From: a virus
Reading direction: 5' to 3' (one strand)
IMG/VR virus record: IMGVR_UViG_3300037847_002848
Coordinates: 1-34,065 of that record
Length of the DNA: 34,065 bases
The position numbers and the translations under genes were made by a program. The notes beneath the pieces were generated by a model. That model searched no databases and was not told where the DNA came from. It worked only from the letters and a program-made list of their open reading frames with translations. Positions 15,088 through 22,258 of the stretch are shown one piece after another. Position 1 is the stretch's first letter, and every line of letters starts with the position of its first letter.

Positions 15088-15354
15088 ATGCCAGATATAA
15101 CAGTAACGATAACAGCAACCGAGCAAAAGTGCATGGAGTATGTGGCTGCCGATGTTCAAGATTGGGCAGATAATGCTTTAACAAATAGAGCTAGAATAGC
15201 AAAAGATGAGATTATTGCTCTGCTCGTAGCTCATTGCAACGCAAATGACGTAGCTATAGCGACAGGTGAAGATGCACAAATTACGCAAGCCTACGAATTA
15301 GAAGTTGTTAAAACGGCGGCGGCTAGAAACGCAGAAATGAGTACACCAGAATAA
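15088..15354 (+). CDS. conserved fibre-array protein, 88 aa
   Basis: An 88-residue protein (VTITATEQKCMEYVAADVQD, then WADNALTNRARIAKDEIIAL and HCNANDVAIATGEDAQITQA). Helical proteins of this pattern are common beside fibre genes in marine phages, sometimes described as fibre assembly proteins. A chaperone role is plausible but unproven. AGGAGA precedes the start; its stop overlaps the next ATG (TAATG). Confidence 0.72.
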   Translation: MPDITVTITATEQKCMEYVAADVQDWADNALTNRARIAKDEIIALLVAHCNANDVAIATGEDAQITQAYELEVVKTAAARNAEMSTPE

Positions 15355-15809
15355 TGGCAGGCTATATCGGAACATCAGGCTCTACGCCCCAAGCTACCCA
15401 AACGCGAGATAGCTTTACTTGTGTTGGCGGTGAGACTTCCTTTGCAACAGGGGGTTATAGCCCCAACTATGTTGACGTATTTTTAAATGGCATAAAAATG
15501 CAAGTGGGTACGGACGTAACGGCAACTAATGGTTCCGATGTGGTGTTTGCTAGTGCTTGTTCTGCTTCTGATATTGTAGAAGTTATAGCGTATAAGACAT
15601 TTGAAGTTGGCGGCGCGGCAGGCGGTGGATTGTTCAAGGGTGATAACGGAACATCTGGAAGCAGCGCAGGCGATATATTTAGATGTAATGAGCAAGAGCT
15701 AAACACAGACGTAGAGATTACAGCTACAGAAAATGCTAGTGCGACAGGGCCATTGACTGTAGCCTCTGGTACAACGCTCACAGTTAATGGAAACTTGGTG
15801 ATTATATGA
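15354..15809 (+). CDS. short fibre-like protein sharing attachment module
   Basis: A 151-residue protein with the same MAGYIGT/A start as the gene at 14113 and the DVFLNGIKMQVGTDVTATNG version of the attachment module. Instead of a receptor-binding head it ends in a Thr/Ala-rich beta tail (ITATENASATGPLTVASGTT, then LTVNGNLVII). It looks like an adaptor or a head-less fibre. The last codons overlap the following fibre gene (ATGA). Confidence 0.75.
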   Translation: MAGYIGTSGSTPQATQTRDSFTCVGGETSFATGGYSPNYVDVFLNGIKMQVGTDVTATNGSDVVFASACSASDIVEVIAYKTFEVGGAAGGGLFKGDNGTSGSSAGDIFRCNEQELNTDVEITATENASATGPLTVASGTTLTVNGNLVII

Positions 15810-16381
15810 GTACGTTAATAGTAGAAAACCTAAAGGGGCCAACAACAGGCAGTAATGCTAATAAGATTATCGTGCCGTCTGGGCAGACATTAGATGCTAG
15901 TGGTGGAACGCTTGTGCCGAGTGCAGGGCAAGTTATTCAAACTGTTGTTGCTGAAGACGATCAAACGCAATCTAACCAAGTAGTAGTTTCTTCTTCTGCT
16001 ACTTGGGTAAACACTGGAAACACTGCAACAATCACTCCAAAGTTTGCAACAAGTAAAATTTTAATTAACATACATGACCCTATGGTTGGGGACTCTGATC
16101 AAGATGGTCATAATGTATATGCAGGGTGGAGATTGTACAGAGGCACTTCTACAGTTTTAAAAACTTTTGCTTATAACGGTAGCGAAAATACGACTATTCT
16201 TATTTCAAGAGGTGGACAACAGTCAGCTACTACAATGAGTACATTTCATTTAGATAGTCCTGCGACAACAAGTGCAGTAACTTACAAGACTATGGTGCAA
16301 CGTAATTCTCCAAGTAATAGAGAGTTGCGAATTAATTGGCCTAGCACACAATCCATGACACTTATGGAGATAGCCCAATGA
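15806..16381 (+). CDS. short tail fibre / receptor-binding protein
   Basis: A 191-residue protein. The N-terminal module (STLIVENLKGPTTGSNANKI, then IVPSGQTLDASGGTLVPSAG) is common in marine phage fibres. The C-terminal ~140 residues are an all-beta head (ATWVNTGNTATITPKFATSK, LMEIAQ end). Its last codons, encoding EIAQ, and the overlap with the next gene share the string ATAGCCCAATGA with the next gene's end. This suggests the two heads are paralogues or were exchanged. Confidence 0.78.
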   Translation: MSTLIVENLKGPTTGSNANKIIVPSGQTLDASGGTLVPSAGQVIQTVVAEDDQTQSNQVVVSSSATWVNTGNTATITPKFATSKILINIHDPMVGDSDQDGHNVYAGWRLYRGTSTVLKTFAYNGSENTTILISRGGQQSATTMSTFHLDSPATTSAVTYKTMVQRNSPSNRELRINWPSTQSMTLMEIAQ

Positions 16382-16893
16382 GCATCTTAAAGGTAGACAC
16401 CATCAACGAAAAGACGAGTGGTAATGGTGTGCAGATTGCAGGGCATGTTATTCAAAGAGTATCTACTAAATTTAGTACTGAAACTATTAATAGTACACAA
16501 TCTTTTGCTGATATATCTGGTGCTTCAATAACTTTTACTCCAAAGTCAGCATCAAGTCTTTTATATATAACTTTTAATTGGAGTATGAATGCCTATACTT
16601 CAGGCACAAATACTAATGCTGGTGGTATAGTAAGAATAATACATGACGGAAGCGCTTTAGACTATAATGCTGCAGGAAACTATGAGTGGTATTTTCAAAA
16701 TGATGCTGGTGCCGGAGTTGGTCCTAATCAGTATGCAAGACAAGTTAAAATAGCAACGGTTGCCGCTAGTAACACTAATGCTAGGGTGATAAAAGCACAA
16801 GGAAGAATATATGCTTCTCCAACTGTTGCCATACGTATTAACCAAGCTGGTTATTACACTTCATACTTTATGGTTGAGGAAATAGCCCAATGA
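16378..16893 (+). CDS. short tail fibre / receptor-binding protein
   Basis: A 171-residue protein: MSILKVDTINEKTSGNGVQI attachment module, a short linker (AGHVIQRVSTKFS), then a beta head (ISGASITFTPKSASSLLYIT, ending VEEIAQ). The head is of the same type as in the preceding gene (FTPK/ITPK followed by a hydrophobic strand, and the EIAQ end) with diverged surface-facing segments. It overlaps both neighbours by 4 bases (ATGA). Confidence 0.78.
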   Translation: MSILKVDTINEKTSGNGVQIAGHVIQRVSTKFSTETINSTQSFADISGASITFTPKSASSLLYITFNWSMNAYTSGTNTNAGGIVRIIHDGSALDYNAAGNYEWYFQNDAGAGVGPNQYARQVKIATVAASNTNARVIKAQGRIYASPTVAIRINQAGYYTSYFMVEEIAQ

Positions 16894-17399
16894 CTTCTAT
16901 TTTAAAAGTTGATGAAATACAAAACACTGGCGGCACTACTGCCTTAACCATAGATAGCAGTGGCAGAACAATAACTCCTACAAAACCATCTTTTTTAGCT
17001 TACGATGGTTCAACTGGTTGGCAAACTTTAGGTGGTACAGGTAACACTAAACTTCCTTTAGATGCTACACAGCATAATCGTGGTTCACATTATGATACAT
17101 CAAATTATAGATTTGTCTGCCCTTGTGACGGTGTTTATTCTTTGCAAGGACAAATTTATCATGATGCCAATACCGAATTTAAGTTAAGAATAATATTAAA
17201 CGGTTCAACAGACATTTCGTTTGTAAGCAATAGTACTCAAGGAGACTCAGCAACTACTTCTATCACAAGAGAATTTACTACAAATGATTATGTAGAGTTG
17301 TGGGGGCAAATAAGTAATAGTGATGCATCAGATTTTTATGCTGGTAATACTTCAGCAGACCACAGTTATTTATTTTTTAGCGGATTTTTAGTAGGATAA
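16890..17399 (+). CDS. short tail fibre with C1q-like head
   Basis: A 169-residue protein. The MTSILKVDEIQNTGGTTALT module is followed by a head of C1q-like pattern: PSFLAYDGSTGWQTLGGTGN, then SNYRFVCPCDGVYSLQGQIY, then FFSGFLVG at the end. It carries the same attachment module as the gene at 16378 but a different head class, one resembling the genes at 14113 and 17799. That mixing is direct evidence of modular shuffling in the array. Confidence 0.8.
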   Translation: MTSILKVDEIQNTGGTTALTIDSSGRTITPTKPSFLAYDGSTGWQTLGGTGNTKLPLDATQHNRGSHYDTSNYRFVCPCDGVYSLQGQIYHDANTEFKLRIILNGSTDISFVSNSTQGDSATTSITREFTTNDYVELWGQISNSDASDFYAGNTSADHSYLFFSGFLVG

Positions 17400-17403
17400 A
17401 CAG

Positions 17404-17790
17404 ATGACAGATATAGCAACAGCATTAACAGAATTAGGAATTGATGAATGGGTTTTGCGCGGCGAACCTACTTCTGAAGCAGAGTTTAACGAAATGTTTC
17501 GCAAGGTAACTGGCGCAGACGAAAACGGTTCTGCAATAGAAAGCAGTAACCCTAGCGACTTTGGCACAACTTGGTCGGCAGTATCAGCTAAAAAGACTGA
17601 GCTAGTCAATGCAGAACCAATGAGGCTACTGCGTGAAGAGCGTAACCGTAGATTAGCTGAGACAGATTGGTGGGCGTCTAGTGACCTAAACATGAGTTCT
17701 GAGCGTACAACCTATCGTCAAGCTCTTAGAGATATAACAGACAGCGCAACTAGCTTAGACGATGTAACGTGGCCTACTAAACCATCTTGA
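17404..17790 (+). CDS. tail fibre assembly chaperone-like protein
   Basis: A 128-residue protein. The C-terminal segment with LREERNRRLAETDWWASSDL, then SERTTYRQALRDIT and a WPTKP end matches the phage tail assembly chaperone pattern (RNxxLxxTDW...YRQALRD...WP). Such proteins help trimerise or attach fibres. The N-terminal half (TELGIDEWVLRGEPTSEAEF) is of the type found next to fibre genes in marine phages. It lies between two C1q-like fibre genes, which are its likely clients. Confidence 0.82.
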   Translation: MTDIATALTELGIDEWVLRGEPTSEAEFNEMFRKVTGADENGSAIESSNPSDFGTTWSAVSAKKTELVNAEPMRLLREERNRRLAETDWWASSDLNMSSERTTYRQALRDITDSATSLDDVTWPTKPS

Positions 17791-17798
17791 GGTAAATA

Positions 17799-18644
17799 AT
17801 GACTAAAGCCAGAGACTTAGCAAATTTAGTTAGTTCAAGCACCGATGATTTTCGTGTATTAGGTAAAGATACTGACACAAGTACACAGTTAGTTGTGCAA
17901 TCCGATGACACTGCGAATGCGGTGGCGTCTGTAAAATTAATGTCTCGTGATAGCAGTAATGTTAATAAAACAACAAATATTTCAAACGAAGCAGGAGTAG
18001 TAAAATTAGATAGCGATACGCTTATTTCCACAACTACTCAAAACCAACTTAGATTAGAAAACACAGCCGCTAATAGTTTAGGTTCTTATTTAAAAATACG
18101 CGATGGAAACTCAACAGCTAATGAATATACTTGGATAGGGCGTTCCACAAACGATACTTATTTTTATGCTAATAATAGTGACCTAGGAATGAAGATTACT
18201 GGAGGTTCTACTAATGGTGGAATTGTAACAAAACCTAATCAGCCTGCTTTTGGCGCATTCGGTTATAGCGGAACTACAACCCAACTTGGGGGATACAATC
18301 CTTTGTTGTTTAGTACCGTCCATACAAATATTGGAAACTGCTTTAGTAATAGTACTGGTAAATTTACTTTTCCTGTCTCTGGCCGTTATTACTATTTCTG
18401 TAACGTAAACCTAAAATCGACTGATGGTAGCTGGCTGGGTTTGTACCTTATTTATAATGGAACTGGGCAAATTAATAGTTGGAGTAGGAATGCAACTAAT
18501 TTTGATTATAATAACACAATAGTTAGTGGTGTAACTGACGCAACAGCTAATGATTATCTGGCTTTTGCTTGGCATCCTAGCTATGTTTCGCCAGTACTAA
18601 ATAATAGTAGCTACATCCACGCCAGCATACACTTAATAGGTTAA
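17799..18644 (+). CDS. tail fibre with C1q-like head
   Basis: A 281-residue protein. MTKARDLANLVSSSTDDFRV is a widespread fibre attachment module in marine phages. A linker of short beta segments (about 40-150) leads to a C-terminal C1q-like head (QPAFGAFGYSGTTTQLGGYN, GKFTFPVSGRYYYFCNVNLK, then ASIHLIG). GAGG lies upstream of the start. The head matches the class in the genes at 14113 and 16890. Confidence 0.82.
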   Translation: MTKARDLANLVSSSTDDFRVLGKDTDTSTQLVVQSDDTANAVASVKLMSRDSSNVNKTTNISNEAGVVKLDSDTLISTTTQNQLRLENTAANSLGSYLKIRDGNSTANEYTWIGRSTNDTYFYANNSDLGMKITGGSTNGGIVTKPNQPAFGAFGYSGTTTQLGGYNPLLFSTVHTNIGNCFSNSTGKFTFPVSGRYYYFCNVNLKSTDGSWLGLYLIYNGTGQINSWSRNATNFDYNNTIVSGVTDATANDYLAFAWHPSYVSPVLNNSSYIHASIHLIG

Positions 18645-18651
18645 GGCATAA

Positions 18652-18867
18652 ATGACTGCACTAAACCCATATGTCGAACGTGACCCAAATGCTTCTGGGG
18701 CGAATGTTGTATTTGCAGGAAAGCGTTACTGGCTAGTAGGATATTGTGAAGGTGATGGCATTTGGAGCGACGACGCGCAAGACCAAGGCACATGGGCTAA
18801 TGACAGTGCGGCAACAGGTATATGGGTGGATGACAGCGCAGCGTCAGGAACGTGGACGGATGCTTAG
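18652..18867 (+). CDS. small tandem-repeat protein, 71 aa
   Basis: A 71-residue protein. From residue 36 it consists of 3.6 decapeptide repeats (GIWSDDAQDQ, GTWANDSAAT, GIWVDDSAAS, GTWTDA). Regularly spaced Trp and Asp suggest a small beta-solenoid or a metal/sugar-binding surface. The N-terminal part (PYVERDPNASGANVVFAGKR) has one Cys. No family known to me. It lies between a fibre and the collar gene, so it is probably a virion or fibre accessory protein. Confidence 0.65.
   Translation: MTALNPYVERDPNASGANVVFAGKRYWLVGYCEGDGIWSDDAQDQGTWANDSAATGIWVDDSAASGTWTDA
18757..18864 (+). repeat. 30-base coding tandem repeat
   Basis: Three full 30-base units (18757-18786, 18787-18816, 18817-18846) and a partial fourth, each starting GG[C/T/A]A..TGG, encode the decapeptide repeats. 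The units differ mostly in wobble and variable residues, so the array is old or under protein-level selection. Confidence 0.85.
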
Positions 18868-18904
18868 AAAAATGGTACGTTAAGTTTAATAAAAGGAATT
18901 TAAT

Positions 18905-19558
18905 ATGTCTACGACAACAAATTTAGGTTTAACGAAGCCGACTGTGGGGGGTAGCGACTCAACATGGGGAAATACGCTCAATTCTAATTTTGATTTACTT
19001 GACACAGCCGTTAACACGGCAATGCCTACTGGCGGCATTATTATGTGGTCTGGTACGATTGCAACGATACCGACAGGGTGGGCATTATGTGATGGTACAA
19101 ACGGCACACCTAACTTAACAGGTAAGTTTATTGTTCACGCAGACGCAGACAGTAGCGGAACGTACAACGTAGGCGCGACAGGCGGTGCAAATGATGTGAC
19201 ACTAGCAACTAGCGAACTGCCTGCTCACAGCCATACAGGTACGGCGGCAAGCGGTGGCGCGCACACGCACACTGGAACGACAAGCAGTGACGGAGCGCAC
19301 ACGCATACTTATACTGATAGTTATGTCCTGCAAAGCTCTCTCGTTCCAGGAATTGATATCGATTTTAACGCGACAACTTGGAACCCAAATGGCTCACAAA
19401 CTGGCACTACATCTTCGGCAGGGTCGCACTCTCACACTGTAACCATTGCTAGTGGCGGCGCACATACTCATACATTATCTGTCGATAATGCAGGCGGTGG
19501 TGGCGCACACGAAAACAGACCACCTTACTATGCACTTGCCTATATTATGAAAACGTAA
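18905..19558 (+). CDS. phage tail collar domain protein with HxH motifs
   Basis: A 217-residue protein. NLGLTKPTVGGSDSTWGNTL is a fibre N-terminal module. Residues about 41-75 (PTGGIIMWSGTIATIPTGWA, then LCDGTNGTPNL) are the phage tail collar domain. The C-terminal half has five His-x-His motifs at 108-110, 120-122, 132-134, 175-177 and 187-189, and ends in the usual HENRPPYYALAYIMKT. In T4 gp12 and gp37, HxH motifs bind metal ions along the trimer axis; the same is inferred here. It is likely a short fibre or host-contact tip. Confidence 0.88.
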   Translation: MSTTTNLGLTKPTVGGSDSTWGNTLNSNFDLLDTAVNTAMPTGGIIMWSGTIATIPTGWALCDGTNGTPNLTGKFIVHADADSSGTYNVGATGGANDVTLATSELPAHSHTGTAASGGAHTHTGTTSSDGAHTHTYTDSYVLQSSLVPGIDIDFNATTWNPNGSQTGTTSSAGSHSHTVTIASGGAHTHTLSVDNAGGGGAHENRPPYYALAYIMKT

Positions 19559-19560
19559 AC

Positions 19561-21450
19561 ATGACATTAGTACCACTTGATATACCATCTGGATTTTACC
19601 GAATAGGCACAGACTACGAGCAATCTGGCAGATGGCGTGAAGGTAGTTTAGTTAGATGGCTCGACGGTTCATTGCGTCCTATTGGCGGTTGGCAAGATAG
19701 AAAGCAAGATTTTGCCTTGCAGCCAATAAGAGGTATGCACGCTTGGGAAGCTCTTAACCAAAGTACATGGTTAGCAGGCGGCTCACATAATTCATTAGTG
19801 GCAATGACAGGTGGTGGATTATGCTACGACATTACACCAGAAAACTTAGCAACTGGACGTATAGATGCGGCTGTAAGCGCAGGCTATGGTAAAGGTGCTT
19901 ACGGTGTTGGTTTTTGGGGTACGCCAAGACAGCAACTTTCTAACGCAATTCCAGATCCTGCTACATTCTGGACTTTAGACAATTTTGGCGAATTAATGGT
20001 TGGTTGCCATTATGATGACGGTAGACTTGTCGAGTGGGATTTAAATATTGTTAGCGGCTCAGAGCTAATAACGAACAACAGCTTTACCACAGGCACAGAT
20101 TGGACGCTAGGCACTGGTTGGGCTATTAACTCTGGGCAAGCAGAGTGGACAGGCACAACGGCTGCAAACCTTGAGCAAGCTATAACAGGCCTAACAAGCG
20201 GTAAAAAATATCACTTTACTATAAATGTCACTGACCCTGATGCAGATAATGATGCAACTACAATACCGTCATTAAAAGTTAAGATTATCGGCACGACAAC
20301 AACGACAGTTTTACTTGATAAGACATTACCCATTGGTAATAGCTTTTTTAGATTTGACACAGATGATACTGGCGTCACAATACAAATTTATCCTGCTACA
20401 AATGCAGAGCAAAATGTTAATGTCACAGAAACATCTCTTAAATTAGCTGTGGTAGCTACACCAATAACAAACGCACCTATTAATAATCTTGGGTTAGTTG
20501 TCACTGAAGAGCGTTTTATCTTTGCGCTAGGAGCTGGAGGCAATAGTCGTAAAGTACAATGGTGCTCGTTTGAAGATAGAAATCTGTGGGCTCCGGCAAG
20601 CACTAACCAAGCTGGGGATACAGAGTTACAAACTTCTGGCCAGATCATGGCCGGCATAAGAACTAGAGGACAAATTTTAATACTTACTGACGTAGATGCC
20701 TTCACAGCGGTATATTCAGGGCCGCCCGAAATTTATCGGTTTACTAGGGTTGGCACATCTTGCGGAACTGTAACCAGCCGTGGAGCTGTAGATACAGATA
20801 AAGGCGTGTTCTTTATTGGCCAAGAAAATTTCTTTTTGTTTAACGGCAACACAGTACAGCCTATTAAATGCGATGTTCACGATTATATTTTTGGTGATAT
20901 TAATACTTCTCAGCAAACTAAGATATGGGCGATGGGCATACCTCAGTATGGCGAAGTCTGGTGGTTTTATCCATCAGCTAACAGCATAGAAATAGATCGT
21001 TATGTGGCTTACGATTACAATGAAAATCACTGGATGATTGGCGAGCTATCAAGAACGTCTGGCGTTCAACGTGGCGTGTTTAGATATCCTATGATGGCTG
21101 ATTGGGATACGACACACGCTAATATAAAAGAGCATGAAGTTGGTTTTAACGTAGATAACGGTGCAATCTTTGCAGAGACAGGTCCTATTAGCATTGGTAA
21201 TGGTGACCAGATAGCTAAGGTAACCTCTGTTATTCCTGACGAAGTTACGCAGGGTGACGTAAATATGACTTTTAAAACACGATTTCACCCTAACGACACA
21301 GAAACATCACACGGGCCCTTTACGCCAGCCAACCCTACAGACGCTAGGTTTAGTGGCAGACAGTTACGCATGAAAGTGCAAGGTGTAAGACCAGCTAATT
21401 GGCGTGTAGGCGTTATGAGATTACAAACAGTAGCCGGAGGTAACAGATAG
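19561..21450 (+). CDS. tail nozzle-like protein with inserted carbohydrate-binding-like domain
   Basis: A 629-residue protein. The start (IPSGFYRIGTDYEQSGRWRE, then GSLVRWLDGSLRPIGGW) is shared by large tail proteins of marine podoviruses. The body has many short W/Y-rich strands like a beta-propeller (FEDRNLWAPASTNQAGDTEL, then GVFFIGQENFFLFNGN), suggesting the tubular tail or nozzle. Residues about 163-297 (20047-20452) break this pattern with a CBM4/9-like jelly roll: SELITNNSFTTGTDWTLGTG, AINSGQAEW, LTSGKKYHFTINVT. That domain may add a glycan-binding site. It starts 2 bases after the collar gene. Confidence 0.7.
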   Translation: MTLVPLDIPSGFYRIGTDYEQSGRWREGSLVRWLDGSLRPIGGWQDRKQDFALQPIRGMHAWEALNQSTWLAGGSHNSLVAMTGGGLCYDITPENLATGRIDAAVSAGYGKGAYGVGFWGTPRQQLSNAIPDPATFWTLDNFGELMVGCHYDDGRLVEWDLNIVSGSELITNNSFTTGTDWTLGTGWAINSGQAEWTGTTAANLEQAITGLTSGKKYHFTINVTDPDADNDATTIPSLKVKIIGTTTTTVLLDKTLPIGNSFFRFDTDDTGVTIQIYPATNAEQNVNVTETSLKLAVVATPITNAPINNLGLVVTEERFIFALGAGGNSRKVQWCSFEDRNLWAPASTNQAGDTELQTSGQIMAGIRTRGQILILTDVDAFTAVYSGPPEIYRFTRVGTSCGTVTSRGAVDTDKGVFFIGQENFFLFNGNTVQPIKCDVHDYIFGDINTSQQTKIWAMGIPQYGEVWWFYPSANSIEIDRYVAYDYNENHWMIGELSRTSGVQRGVFRYPMMADWDTTHANIKEHEVGFNVDNGAIFAETGPISIGNGDQIAKVTSVIPDEVTQGDVNMTFKTRFHPNDTETSHGPFTPANPTDARFSGRQLRMKVQGVRPANWRVGVMRLQTVAGGNR

Positions 21451-21800
21451 TGCCGGTTCCTATTCTTCCTATTATTGGCCCAGATATTACGCAATGGGGT
21501 AGGCAGATAAATACTTATCTGCAAAGAAATTTAGGTAAGTTGTATTTTAAAACTCCTGAGGATAACCCGTCAGAAGACGGGGTTGTGCTTTGGGATAAGA
21601 CTAAAAAGTATGCTGTTGTATCCAGCGACAATGCGTTTAGACAGTTAGCAACTAAACAAGCTGTGCCCAGCGCTAATATAGGGTCGGCTGGAGATGTAAC
21701 TGGAATGATAACTTGGGACACTAATTACATATATATTTGCACTGCCGATCACGATGGATCGACTGCAATTTGGAAAAGAGTAGCATTAGCTACGTGGTAG
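21450..21800 (+). CDS. conserved structural protein, 116 aa
   Basis: A 116-residue protein starting at GTG in overlap with the preceding TAG (TAGTG). The N-terminus PVPILPIIGPDITQWGRQIN, then TYLQRNLGKLYFK, is followed by beta segments (MITWDTNYIYICTADHDGST) of the kind found in small tail or fibre-tip proteins of marine podoviruses. No activity is recognised. Its place between the nozzle-like and GNAT-like genes suggests a tail component. Confidence 0.7.
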   Translation: MPVPILPIIGPDITQWGRQINTYLQRNLGKLYFKTPEDNPSEDGVVLWDKTKKYAVVSSDNAFRQLATKQAVPSANIGSAGDVTGMITWDTNYIYICTADHDGSTAIWKRVALATW

Positions 21801-21809
21801 GCTCGACGA

Positions 21810-22256
21810 ATGATTGATAATGTTGTAGAATTTGTATCAAAGCCAAAGATTAGGGTTGAGCCTGTAGTCGAAAATATTAATGATATTTTGCCTAAGGTTA
21901 TAAATATCCTGAAGCCGGCTATAGATAACAATAATCGTAACGCATCATTAGATGATGTTGTAGGCGACATACTAAGCAATCAGTCTCTTATGTGGGCTGT
22001 ATACATCGAGGACACGTTAGCGGCGGCATTTACAACCAGCGTCGTAAAGCACCCTCAAAGACACACACTTTTTATAGAGTTTATGGGTGGAGTAGAAATG
22101 AATGTTTGGATGAGGGCAGCTTTAAATGTGCTAAAAGAATTAGCAAAAGAAGCTAACTTATCTGGTATTGAAGCTGACGGACGTATCGGCTTCTCAAAAT
22201 TTGCAGAAAGTGTGGGCTTTAAGGAAACCTACAGACACTATGAGATGGAGATTTAG
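21810..22256 (+). CDS. GNAT acetyltransferase-like phage protein
   Basis: A 148-residue protein. MWAVYIEDTLAAAFTTSVVK and TLFIEFMGGVEMNVWMRAAL fit GNAT core strands beta-4 and beta-5 with the intervening helix. The end GIEADGRIGFSKFAESVGFK, then ETYRHYEMEI matches the C-terminal part of GNAT-like phage proteins next to internal virion genes. A clear acetyl-CoA-binding Q/RxxGxG/A loop is not seen, so catalysis is doubtful. Counterparts occur before ejection-protein genes in T7-like phages. Confidence 0.65.
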   Translation: MIDNVVEFVSKPKIRVEPVVENINDILPKVINILKPAIDNNNRNASLDDVVGDILSNQSLMWAVYIEDTLAAAFTTSVVKHPQRHTLFIEFMGGVEMNVWMRAALNVLKELAKEANLSGIEADGRIGFSKFAESVGFKETYRHYEMEI

Positions 22257-22258
22257 TC

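Noticed and set aside
18757-18864. 30-base direct repeats considered as a CRISPR-like array
   Set aside because: The repeats are contiguous with no spacers and encode an in-frame decapeptide repeat; no cas genes are present.
11076-19558. Possible diversity-generating retroelement acting on fibre genes
   Set aside because: No reverse transcriptase, no template/variable repeat pair with A-specific differences and no accessory gene are visible. Modular swapping explains the pattern better.
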